Of a DNA stretch of 64,000 nucleotides, positions 45,917 to 57,900 are shown one piece after another. The stretch is taken from positions 25,234-89,233 of the forward strand of contig JAANDG010000592.1 of assembly GCA_036852015.1 (NCBI GenBank). Direction: 5' to 3'. The position numbers were made by a program, and so were the translations under genes. This DNA comes from Pelodera strongyloides. Lineage: Eukaryota; Nematoda; Chromadorea; Rhabditida; Rhabditidae. The notes beneath the pieces were generated by a model, which searched no databases, was not told the DNA's origin, and saw nothing but the letters and a program-made list of their open reading frames with translations. How positions within the stretch are numbered: position 1 is the stretch's first letter; each line of letters opens with the position of its first letter.

Positions 45917-48900
45917 ATGGCGAATACACCTAAAGTCGTATTACTTCTTCAATTACTGCTACTGCATGTTAATGCGAGGAAGAGAGGACAGACAGGATTT
46001 TGCAATACTCAACCAAACAGTCCATACGGCGTTTACGGTTAGTTCCCGTCCATCCACTATAAATGTATTGTCGAACTCCAAATTTTGCCCCTGGGTCAAC
46101 AAACAGATAGAAAAAAAGTTGGGAAGATTTGAGGATTGCATTTTTTACAAGGTTTAAAGTTTAAAGTTCAAAGCGAAATACCGGGCGGTCCTTGAAACGC
46201 ATCGTGGATACCTGCATTCCTATGCAGCTTATGCAAAGGAACATAATTTCGAGTAAAAAATCCAGCTAAATTCGAGTGAATTAGCATAAATACGTAGTAA
46301 TTCTGTTGTCCACGATGCGTTTCAAAAACCGGCCGGTACTTCGCCTTAAAGGGATGGGTTGGCTACAAAATCACCTTGTTTTTATGCTTTAGTTTGATTG
46401 TACAAAGTGTAGAACTAGCTAGCGGCCGCCCCGCCGCTAAGCTATTCTATTAAAATATATTCTGTGCATGTAGGTGTGATGTAGTTATTTATTCAAATAT
46501 ACACAGAGAATATAGCCATCATCCTTTATCGTATGGACCTTTGCCAAGAGCTGACAATCTTGGTCAATGTACACACATAACTGATGTTAGTAGGAGTATG
46601 TGTTAGTAAACAACATAAGCTAGAGAGAAGTGCAATATTTCTAAAGAACGACTAACTATGAACGTATCACACACACACCACACGCCTAACAATAAGTACA
46701 AAGTAATTAACCACTTGCAACTTCTCCTCACTTACAAAAGGAAAACTTAAACAAAGAGCATAAAAAATATTCCTTGAATTATTCCCTAGGGAAGATATTA
46801 GGTAAAAAAGGTGAGTATTAAGGAGCGATCTTCCGACAAAAAAAGTGCAACAAGATAAACTAAGGAAGCTAAGAGATATGGCTGAAACACACTGTTTTGA
46901 GCAAAATAAACTGTAGTACTCATCGTTTATTTTACTTAAAGGGATACGTTCACTAGGATTTGCACCTTTATGAATGCTTTCTATTGATAGTATGGCCGAA
47001 AACCTTCACAATGCGAAAATTACTTAAAATTACCTCTTCTCCCCGAGGTAGGAGAGCTTGCTCAAAAGGCTAAACTATCTGGAATTTATACCACAAGTGG
47101 AGTACAGCAACCTAGCTAAATGGGAAATAGCGTGACAGGGTTGGAGGTGCAGATATTGTTGTGATAGACAGAGGATGATAAAATGGCCCTGTATCTTGTA
47201 GCGTCTCCAGCCCTGCTACGCTATTTCCCACTTACCATGGCTCGAGGTAGTTTAGCTTTTTGAGCAAGCTCTCCTACTACGGGGAGCAAAGGAAATTTAC
47301 TGCCATTTTCGCATTTTGACCGTCATAGGTCATACTATCAACATAAATTATAAAAAAGGTGCAATTCGAGGTGAACCTACCCCATTAAAAAAATGAAAAA
47401 ACATATATCTTCAAGCATATATAAAAAAACATATACCATATATCTTAGCTTCCTTAGTTTATCTTGCAGTACAACTTTATCGGAAGATCGATCAATACTC
47501 ACCTTTTTTACCTAATATCTGCCCTAGGGAATAATTCAAGGAATATTTGTTATGTTCTTTATTTAAGTTTTTCTTTGTACAATCAAACTAAAGCATAAAA
47601 ACAAGGTGATTTTGTAGTGAACCCATTCCTTTAAAGCGAATATGGTTAAATTTCCTTTTCGACAGTCAACTCCGAATTTCGATTTTATAGTATCCATCGA
47701 ACCGTTTTCAAATACTGTGCAAAATCAAAATAAAAGCAAAAGTAAACGTCGCAGAAATTGAAATAAAAAAAAATCTGCTTAGTTTAGACTTGGTTTCTTG
47801 TTATTTTTTTGGACATAACCAGTGCTATAAACATGAAGTTGAACATCTCGCAACTTTTTTCCCCTGAGTCCGACACTTAATTTTGCTTTTTATTTTACTA
47901 TGAGACGAGGGTCGCCGGTTAGTATTGGTGCACGGGCAACACTAACTGTTCGAAGAGAGCTCGGTGTAATATGAGCCCAGCTCGTGCTAGAGAGAGAGAG
48001 AGCAACGGACAGAGGCTGTTTGTGTTAGATGTTTATGTGGATAGTTTATAATATGCACACACAGACACTGATACCTTAGATTACTAAACCTGGTTCGATT
48101 GATACCATCAAAAACAAATCGGGGTTGATTGTCTAAACCGAAATTGTTACCGTGTTACGATGTCCACCTGAGGCCGTTTTCACCAACATTTACTTCTGTC
48201 AAAAAGGGTACTTCAGTCAAAAGCGCGCGGTACTTCTGGTTTCACCAACATTTACTTCTGTCAAAAAGGTACTTAGGTTAAGTACCTTTTTGGCAGAAGT
48301 AGCGTACTTCCACCAAAAAGGTGAAAGTAAGTCTGTACTTCAGTTTTTTCTCCTTTATGAAGACTAATTAACTTAATTTGTTTAATTATTGTATGGTTTT
48401 TATGGTAAATAAGTTTTGTAAACATTAATTGACAATGATTTCAGTTTTTTGATAACATTTCACATATTAATAAAGTGATTACACGCTTGATTATTTATAT
48501 ATTTCTTGTTTACACTTTTATTAATTACTTAGATGTGTATCATATTCGTTTTAAAACGTAATCTAACTGTTATCCAACGTTTTCCTTCAAAAAAAGTAAA
48601 TGTTGGTGAAATCCATCAAAAAGCATGTGGCAGCGTACTTCAGTCATAAATTTACTTTACCTAAGTACCTTTTTGATGGTCAAAAATTTATGACAGAAGT
48701 AAATGTTGGTGAAAACGGCCTCTGGTGTAGTACCTGATTCGCGCGCATAGAAAAAACGCGTTAAAGTGTCAGGCCCATTTCAAATGACCCCTATCTTTGA
48801 TGCTCTCCATCTGATTCTCCATGTCAAATATAGTAGGATGCAATATTTTTCTAATTTTCAAGCGCAAAATTCACGCAGTATTCCTCGATTTACCCCTGCC

Positions 48901-51900
48901 AGTCATACCCAACTATTTATCGCATTTGTCACGTCCCTACGCGCTAATTGTGCATTATGAGACTCCCTCGAATGTATCTGTTAGATCCTTTCTCACTCGT
49001 TTCTCATAACTTATGTTTTGCACTTGTCTGCCGTTGCTACTATCAGGTATAACGCGTTTATTTGGTCAATTATCAAAGCCCGGGGGGCTAGAACTCGCAA
49101 AGCAAAAAGCAGAAGGCACTTGGGGTAAACTCGGTCCTGAAAATTTCGCTTTTCGCATCGCCTGGACAAATAATTTTCGCTCCTGCGCCAAAAATTAGAG
49201 TATCCTTCACGAAATTTTTCCATTTATTACCAGGTTCTGTAACGGCTAACCATGAACAGTGCGATTTCCAAATTGGCATACCGAGAATGCAACGGGAACC
49301 GTACCTAGCTCCGAATGAAATAACCCTAGGGATCAAAATGGGTGGCGGAACGCACCAAAGTAATCGAGGAGATTTCCAGTATCCCAATTGCGCGAATGCT
49401 TCCGTTCCTTGGCTTCCCACGACTGGCCGTCTGGAAAAGAACATCTCACACTTAGCATTCTTATTATCCGCAAACATATCCGCTATCGGGTTACCCCATT
49501 TATTAGCACAGGTGCGGAATGTCGCTGCGTTGACTCCCCAATCGTCAAAATCTATTTCGACTCATAGTATCCGCTTCTTTGTTATTTTCGCGCGATAACC
49601 ACTCAAATGAAAATGTAGCATCCAATTTCTTTGCGGTTTTTGCAACTTGGACAGAAATATCTTGTAAGTTACTCTTCATGCTGCCTTTCCGTAAAACGCT
49701 TACCGCGGATGAGCTATCTAGTTGAAAATACACATTTTTTCCTGAAAAATGCTTTTCGAATACTTGAACAGCTAGCAATACCGCCCTAATTTCGCGTTCT
49801 GTGCTCGACGCTGAGCGCTCTCGTTCTGAGAACAAGGCAGAAGTGGTATGTTTTTCGTCATTTACACCATATACAACGACCCCCATACGGCTTATTGGAT
49901 AATACACCCGGACACCATTGGACACTCACTGGACACCCTTGGACACCAGTGGACACCTTGGACACCTTGGACACCATTGGACACTCTTGGACACCCTTGG
50001 ACACTCTTGGACACCCTTGGACACCCCAAAGCGTCTTGGACCCCCTGAAACTAACTTATAGGATGGACGTATAGGATCGACGAAAGCGAACAGTTCTTCA
50101 TTTCGTTGATGTTTTTTGTATTTTTTTTTAAACACAAGTATTCTTTTCTTTGTGATCGGCATTCTACCTGGGGTTTTCAATTGCTTTTCGGCTACACAAC
50201 AACGTTCAGTGCGCGGTGTATTTGGTGGATCGGGCGTAGTTCAATGGAGTGTTGAGGATAGCTTCTTCACACCACAATTCATTAGCCTTTTGTGTACGAG
50301 CTACGCTTCACTCAAGCAATCTGCCGGTTTATTTTTCAATTCCTAAGCGTTTCAGAAACATGTAAATTTTCCGCATGGGGTGTCCAAGGGTGTCCAAGAG
50401 TGTCCAATGGTGTCCAAGGGTGTCCACTGGTGTCCAAGGGTGTCCAAGGGTGTCCAGTGAGTGTCCAATGGTGTCCGGGTGTATTATCCAATAAGCCCCC
50501 CCATACCCGTCGCTGAAGCGTCAGTGCGTACCAGTAAATCCGATTTACCTGCTTTCCCAAAAGGGAGAGATGCCTCCGGACTATCCTTGAGCCGCTCTGC
50601 CCACCACTTCAGCTCTTCGTCCTCGCCACTCCTAACGGCAATCGTCGTACTCCGCGAATTGCCGCGCCTCTGCGCATCGCCGACCGTCCAGCTCACATTC
50701 CGAGACATGAGGACCGATTCTGGAATAACCACATACATGGAAATTACAGAACCAAGAAAACGTTGTCTGTCCAACACGGACGGGATTTTTGCCGCCAATA
50801 GCACCTCTAACTTTCTGAGCGCTGATTTTACACGTCTCTCCGACACCGACACCGTACCAGATTTTAAATTTATGAGGTAACCAAGCCATTCTAAAGACTG
50901 TACGGGTGTCCAGACGCACTTTTCAACAGCAAGCTTAACTCCTGCGGCTTGGAGATCATTTTGCACAATTTTTGAGGCCCAGTTGGATTTTTCTTCTGAT
51001 TCACAAAACAGTAATCCATCATCTAGGTACAAAATGACAGGAATAGCCTGTGAGCGCCATTTTTTCACCAACGGACGAAATAATTTAGAAAAAATCCAAG
51101 GAGCTGGACTCAGCCCAAAGGGCATGGCAATAAAATGGTAAAAACGATCTCCAGCGCCGCAATCCCATTGAAACCCCAATAATGCTTGATCCGACTTTGC
51201 AATTTTAACATGATGGAAACCAGACATGAAGTCAAACTTAGTCAGATAACCATTTTCAGGCAACAGATCCCAAATTGTTCGGATATCCTCGTACTTAAAA
51301 TGAGTTTTTGATAGAAATTCATTTAAATATGACAAATCCAAAATCAAACGTGGTTTTTGGGAATTCTCGGCCACTAGCAAAGGCGAACACCACCTAAGTT
51401 CTTGTCTTGTGCACTCAACGATTACGCCACTATCTAGCCATTTGTGGATTTCCCCTGAGACAAAGTTCTTCCATTTATCTACGCTGGGCCGATTTTTCTC
51501 CCATGCCACACTATCATCGAAAGGCTTTTCGAAGCACAAAGGGTAACCGCTTTCAATAACTTTCAACAGAAAAGCACCACAATCAATAGATTTCCAAAAA
51601 TTAATCGAATTAGCAACTGAATCATACAAAAACTTACTAGACCGATCTTGCAGAGGTACAAGTCCTAGCTGTGTGTCCACGCTGGCGGCACTTGTAGCAC
51701 AAGGGACCGGCGGCGGGCGGAAACTGAGAAAAGCGCGACATTGGTCGAGCAGTTGTTGGTCTGCTGTCCATCCTTGTTCGGAGTTCCCCAAGCTCCCTCC
51801 AGATGGCATTGTCAGTGGGGGCACAGGTTGCCGGTACTGTACCCCTTTGTTGAAAGGGCCGCTCAGCCCTGACCGGTGAAGGAGATCTCTGCCTCTTCCG

Positions 51901-54900
51901 CCCGAGGTCTCCAAACAAAGTTGAAGCCAGCAACATTTGTTGGACAGTGCTATCACAACCGAACGCCTTAAGCTTCTCGGCTGCCGCTTGCGCCTCCCAT
52001 AATTCTGGATTTTTTTCGGCCGCTTTTAGAAAAACGTTCCTATCTGCCAAAAGTTTAACGACTTTTTGCACATCAGCATGCGCCGAACAGTCCGAATTTA
52101 GTAATATTTTAATAGCAGAACAATTTTGTTCAGCCAGCGAAACATACATTGGACTGGTTAGGCCCAATGGGGGAGAAGTTAAAAGAGAGATCTCGGCCTG
52201 TTTTTTGCTATGGGTGAGGACTTTTTGTTGAAGGGAGGCAAGCAACTCAGCAGCCGGGTCGATAGCTGGCTCACTCATACCTATAATGACATAGAATAAG
52301 TTTGCGATAACAGAACTAGAAAAATAAGCATAACAACTTGGAAACAAACTTTTCTATACGCAAAACAGATGATACGGATATAATAAATTGAAGCCACAAA
52401 AATTTAAAATAGTAAACTCAACGATTCCAAAAGTGTATAGTTAAAACAACCAACTTGTAACCATAAATACACGTCAATGAGTGTTATTTCAAAAAGTTAG
52501 TCGTATCGCAAACATTTACGGAACCCCGCCCCTTTTTGAAGCGCGGGAGTTTCAAATGTTCTCGCCAGCGCTTGAGATACGGTAGACAAATGCAAAACAA
52601 CAAATATGCTCTATGGGGCGTGGCAATTGCTATATCGACCAATCAGCGCGAATGGGCGTGTCAACTGCGATAAATAGTTGGGTATGAGTGCCCACGGTAA
52701 ATTGATGAATAGTGTGTGAATTTTGCGCTTGAAAATTAGAAAAATATTGCATCCTACTATATTTGACATGGAGAATCAGATGGAAGCATCAAAAATAGGG
52801 GTAATTTGAAATGGGCCTGACCCTTTAAACAATATGTGGCTTATCGCTTATCCTTGGTCTTTTTTTTTAAATTGCACAGACGTCCTCATTTTTAGACCTT
52901 CGCTGCAGTCGTCACAATTACACTGATTTTCGTGATACGCATTGGTTTGAAGTTAATGGGCATCTAAATCTAAAGAACAACATGCATACTTGCATCCTAT
53001 CAGAATGCGGAGCACCTCATGAATGTATGGAAAAGATTTGTCCGGCAAATAAAACACGTGAATGTCTGGATGACTGCGTGAATAACCGCGCTGATAAAGA
53101 GCATCCGTTTTATCCATTTCCGCCGTGTCACTATTTGCCAAGCGAACTAGAGAATCAGTACAAGATCCCTTCAATCTACACGTTACGCATTTCAGATGAG
53201 CTATTTGTAAGTTTTTATTTGGCTAGTGCCAATCGGGGCAGGCGCAATACCATAGTCCACAGTCAACTGTTTTTTTTCTTAAAGCGGTATTGTACCTCCT
53301 TTTCACGCCCCCTACCTGTCTAGCACGTTTAACACTCTACGCGCCCGATCTCTCATCAATGTATGTTGTTCTTTTCGTGCGTGATTTGAAATCGCCATAG
53401 TGTCCTGACAGCAAAAAAAGGCAGGCTAGGGCACAAAATTTGGGTTTTACATAGAAATCGGTAAATGTGAGTTAGTTTTTCGTCGGACGTGGCCATTTAC
53501 TGCTATTTTGATGTTTTCCATTGTTTTAGTTGTAATTCAAACTACTATTAGGCAAAAAACTCAAAACAAGGTACAATACCGCTTTAAAGCGAAATAAGAG
53601 GCGGTTTTTGAAACGCATCGCGGACAACTGTTACTTAGTAATGCTAATTTGATATTATTGTAATTTAACTTAAATTGCATACGCTGCATAAGAATGCTGG
53701 TGAACACGATACGTTCCAAAAACCAGCCGGTATTTCGCTTTAAAGGGTCAGGCCCATTTCAAATGACCCCTATTTTTGATGATTCCATCTTATTCGTTAT
53801 GTCAAATATAGTACGACACAATATTTATCTAATTTGCAAGCGCAAAAGTCACGCAGCATTCAGCAATTTACCATGGCCAGTCAAACCCAACTATTTATCG
53901 CAGTTGTCACGCCCCTTCGCTCTAATTGGCCAATATCGCAATTGCCACGCCCAATAGAGCATATTGCCCAATTAGAGCAAAGGGCCGTGACAACTGCGAT
54001 AAATAGTTGGGTATGACTGGCCATGGTAAATTGCTGAATACTGCGTGAATTTTGCGCTTGAAAATTAGAAAAATATCGTATCCTACTATCTATCTTCTTA
54101 TTTTATAAAAGAGTAACTGTAGCCTAATTTGCATACCGATGTGCGTTACGAAATGCAAATTTTGTGTTCGGGTATAAAAAGAGTTTCGCAGCTCAATATC
54201 TATGCATATGCAAATGTTTCCTATTATGTGAATTTCTTATGATACGTTTGAAACTTTGTATATAAGTATGCCCATGCTAAACCAATCATATTTCCATGTA
54301 AGTCGCCTCAGGCGGCGTGAGCCGACTGGTATTTGACATAAAGAATAAGATGGAATCATCAAAAATAGGGGTCATTTGAAATGGGCCTGACCCTTTAACG
54401 GAATGTTGTGCGTGCTCGTGTATGTTCTAAACACGTCTCTGCCACACAAATTTTGTAATTTATTTAAAAGTTTTTTTGCAAAATTAAGTCAGTAAATTTT
54501 TGACCCCTACTATTGGTATTTATGCAAATATATTGAGAAGTGAAAACTGCTGCTGGCAATTACCTACACCTGGTAATTGTGCAACCTACTACTGTAATTA
54601 TGCAAATATTGAGAAGGGAAAACGACAATCCGCATTTGGAAATTTCTAGAAATGTTGCCCATGCATGGGAAAAAAATAGTTGTATTCAGCTGCAAAATCT
54701 GATATTTATGAGGGAATGGCGCAAGAAGCCTGCTATAGAAGGATTCAGGGGACCGGAAGAATTCTTCCACGTAAGTTCCAAATTATTTATTATTTTTCTT
54801 ATTTCTTTTTTGATCCATAATTCATCCGGTGTTTATTACTATATGTACAAACTAAATATCATTCAGATTCACCCTGGTGACATATCGCAAATATATATTC

Positions 54901-57900
54901 ACTTTGGTGGACGCGACCCTTTAAACATTTATAAATAGCAGCGCGATCCATGGGAAACCAAAAACGGATATGGCCCCGATCAAGTCCCTCAAAAAATCTG
55001 GCCTTGATCGGAGCCATATCGGGGTTTCTGGAAAATAATCGGGGTCATATTGTGGTTTTTTGAGGGGATCGGGGCCATCTTGGCCTGTTCAAGTATGCGA
55101 TTCGCACTTGCGAAAATGACAAATGCCTGTCCATGTTCGAGTCAATGACAAGGTCCCGCAGCCATTTTGCATCTAGTATGGATCTATTTCAAAATAGTAC
55201 TGATCTATTTCAAATACTACGGATCTATTTCAAATAGTACGGATCTGATACACTTTCGTTGCGGGACTGTCAAACGCGTCATTCGCATGGGTTACGGTAG
55301 GCATTTGACATTCATGTAAAATGGCCTGAACATGGACAGGCATTTGTCATTTTCGCAAGTGCGAATCACAAACATGGACAGGGCATATCGGAGCGATGTA
55401 CGGGTTGGGTTTTTTGCAAACCCCTATTAAAATCGGGGTTTTCACTTTCCCGTGAAGTCGAAACTTTCAGAACGTTAACGCCTCATATAATTACATTGTA
55501 AGTGGACGTGGAAATATTACTCACTGTGTTGTAAGTTCGATCTTTTTGCCCTTCGTTGTTTTCTTCACACATTTAGTTGGTGTATCTCTCTACTTCGTTT
55601 TTGCATAGTCTCTCACGCTGTTGCGCACTTTCTTTCAATATTCGATTGTTGTACGCTAGTCAACAGTCCGTCTTCGGAACTGACCCAACAAATGAGGCTT
55701 ATCACAGGTATTGGAAACGAGTCCACCTAAATGAAGAAATCGAGTCATCTGGCCTCTGTGATATACTGTTGAGGACCTCTGTGATCAAGCCCTAAGATTT
55801 CCACACTGTACTCTAGATGCAAAAGTCGCGAAATGCGGAGCACGCTCATGAAGCTTTATTTAGTGATGATTTAGGAAATTGAAAAGTCGATGGACTGGTG
55901 CAACGATAAACCAAATGGGAGAATGTACAATGGCACCTATGTTCTCTGTAGAGAAGAAAGCGACCTTTGGAGAGTTATGGCGGAATTTGGGAGTCGGGCG
56001 ACACACTGCATTCGTTACTATATCCAGAAGAACTACATGAAGGTAGTATAAGAAACCTCTCGAACTGAAGTTTCAAAATATCTTTTTAAAATATCATACT
56101 TCGTCAGCTGCAACTTTTTTGGCTAAATAAATGTGTGCTGTAGACTGGAACCCTTTCGATTCACTAATTGACTAAAAGTGCAGGTGAACTATTTCCCTTT
56201 TCAGCAAAAAGAGAGCGGAGAATTCAAAAACGATATGCGAGAGATATGTGCTAATTTTGAGACAGAGGTCCAGAAAGACCCTGAAGCAGCAAAAACACAC
56301 ACTACAGAACGGCACTCGGTGGAAGTTAACACGTACAATGCGTGCTGTTTTCTCATGTAAGAGGTTTTTTTTTGGAATCCTTTGTTAGCGCGATAGCGCT
56401 AACATAGTTTGGGTTTCATCCGAGAGCCCTTTTTTTCGGTTTCCACTTCCACCCTGAATTTGTTCCTGGACGAAAAATTGAAATTCTTTCGATCCAGTTA
56501 GATAAAAGAGCATATTTTAGATTACCTGCGAAAACTTCAGCTCAAAATATCAACTTTCACCAAATGTATGACCAAATTCGTAAAATTTGCCCAGCATGCG
56601 GAAGAGTGTCGGTGTGCGTCTGTGTGCACGTGGGCGGGGCTAACAGTGCACGTCGTAGATACAACTTACAACGCGTCTTTCAGGGTATATTTAGGCTGTA
56701 CATGAATGGCAAAAGTAATTATTAATTAGTATTATCTTATTATTAGCAATTATTAATTACTTTCTTCTTATTATTGGTTAAATGGAAAAAAAACTCGTCC
56801 TAATTGGAAGGGGTTAATCAAAGAAAGACGAAAATTAATCGAAAAGGCACATGCAGTCTTTGTTCTTCATTTTTTATTACTTTATATAAAGAGTTCTCTG
56901 CCTTACAATTAGGTCACGATTAAACTGTTTTTATTTTTCTACTTTATATTTTCCTCCACAACAAATGGAAACCCAATATGTGCCTCATCACGGCCCGATT
57001 TTGAGGGTTTTGATAGGGTCCTTTTTTCCATAGCTCGATTGTACCTACAAAGTACCCATGTACAAATGGCATGCTAATAGGAAATTCATGCAGAGTATCA
57101 TCAGAAATTTAAGTAATAAGGATAGCAAGACGCAATTCGATTGTGCACATTTCGAAACCATACACGGCATATTATTTATTAAAAATCTGATACGCACAGT
57201 AGAAAAGGGGATTTCTTAAGATTTAGCTTGCCAAAAGCTCTGTGACAAGCTAAGTCCGATTAATATTCAAAAATGAATGGACACGAGCGTAGAGCGTTAT
57301 TGAGAATAAGGGGTGTAGTTTTGAAAGATTTGTGACTGGATTTGAACTTTAGTATGCATTGTTAGTCGCTTATTGCGACTCACACGTTACCAAGTGCGCA
57401 AGCACAATGTGCTTGCGGCCTTTACTGCTACACATCCTTTTTTTTTTACTAATATTAACTTGTTAATTCGTGGGTCGTATGGCCTAGTCGCCTAGTGGGT
57501 AGCGCACGCGACTCTCAATCCAGAGGTCGGGGGTTCCATCCCGGCTAGGCTAGGTGCACGAGGTGGTTTTTCGCTTCATGGGTGCAAAAAAAACCACCGA
57601 GCGCCGTAAGCATACGAGGTCGGCAGGCATGCGATAGCCGGACCGTATCTTCATGGTATCCTGCAAGTCGTGTCAACCCCGTGCTTACCCCGCTTCGCGC
57701 GGGATACGGGCCGTTAACTGGAAGTCTTTTTAAACTTGTTACTTGTTAATTCACTTTAACTGCTCAATGGCAAAACACAACTATTTTTTTTATTTCCATC
57801 TTTTATATATATTGCCTCTTTTGTAAGAACTGCCTTTACCTGTAAGAAGCAATTAACCATATTCCATACACCCTCGTACCTCGCAATACCCGAAATTGTA

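Larger units (their letters stand above)
48975..52604 (-). mobile_element. DIRS/PAT-type retroelement, decayed
   Basis: Carries a gag-like frame and a pol frame with RT, RNase H and the C-terminal region typical of DIRS-group pol proteins, all on the minus strand. No tyrosine recombinase frame is found between the pol end (about 49088) and the left junction, so the element is incomplete or a non-standard member. No terminal repeats could be matched by eye. It is interrupted by a Foldback-like insertion (49889-50497) and has a frameshift near 49548. Confidence 0.75.
48761..52828. mobile_element. TTAA MITE, family G, split by a DIRS-like retroelement
   Basis: The left half (48761 to about 48962) has TTAAAGTGTCAGGCCCATTT and GCAAAATTCACGCAG. 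The right half (about 52605-52828) has the mirrored sequence ending AAATGGGCCTGACCCTTTAA. Together they make one palindromic element like that at 53740-54398, interrupted by about 3.6 kb of retroelement. Confidence 0.85.

Noticed and set aside
48975..52604. Gypsy-type LTR retrotransposon
   Set aside because: No LTRs were found by eye. The RT (YLDD, AMPFGLSPAPWIFSK) and the post-RNase H region fit the DIRS group better, although no tyrosine recombinase is present.
55577..55795. Extra exon in gene B intron 4 (FGTDPTNEAYHR frame)
   Set aside because: No counterpart in gene A intron 4 and the flanking exons join in phase without it.
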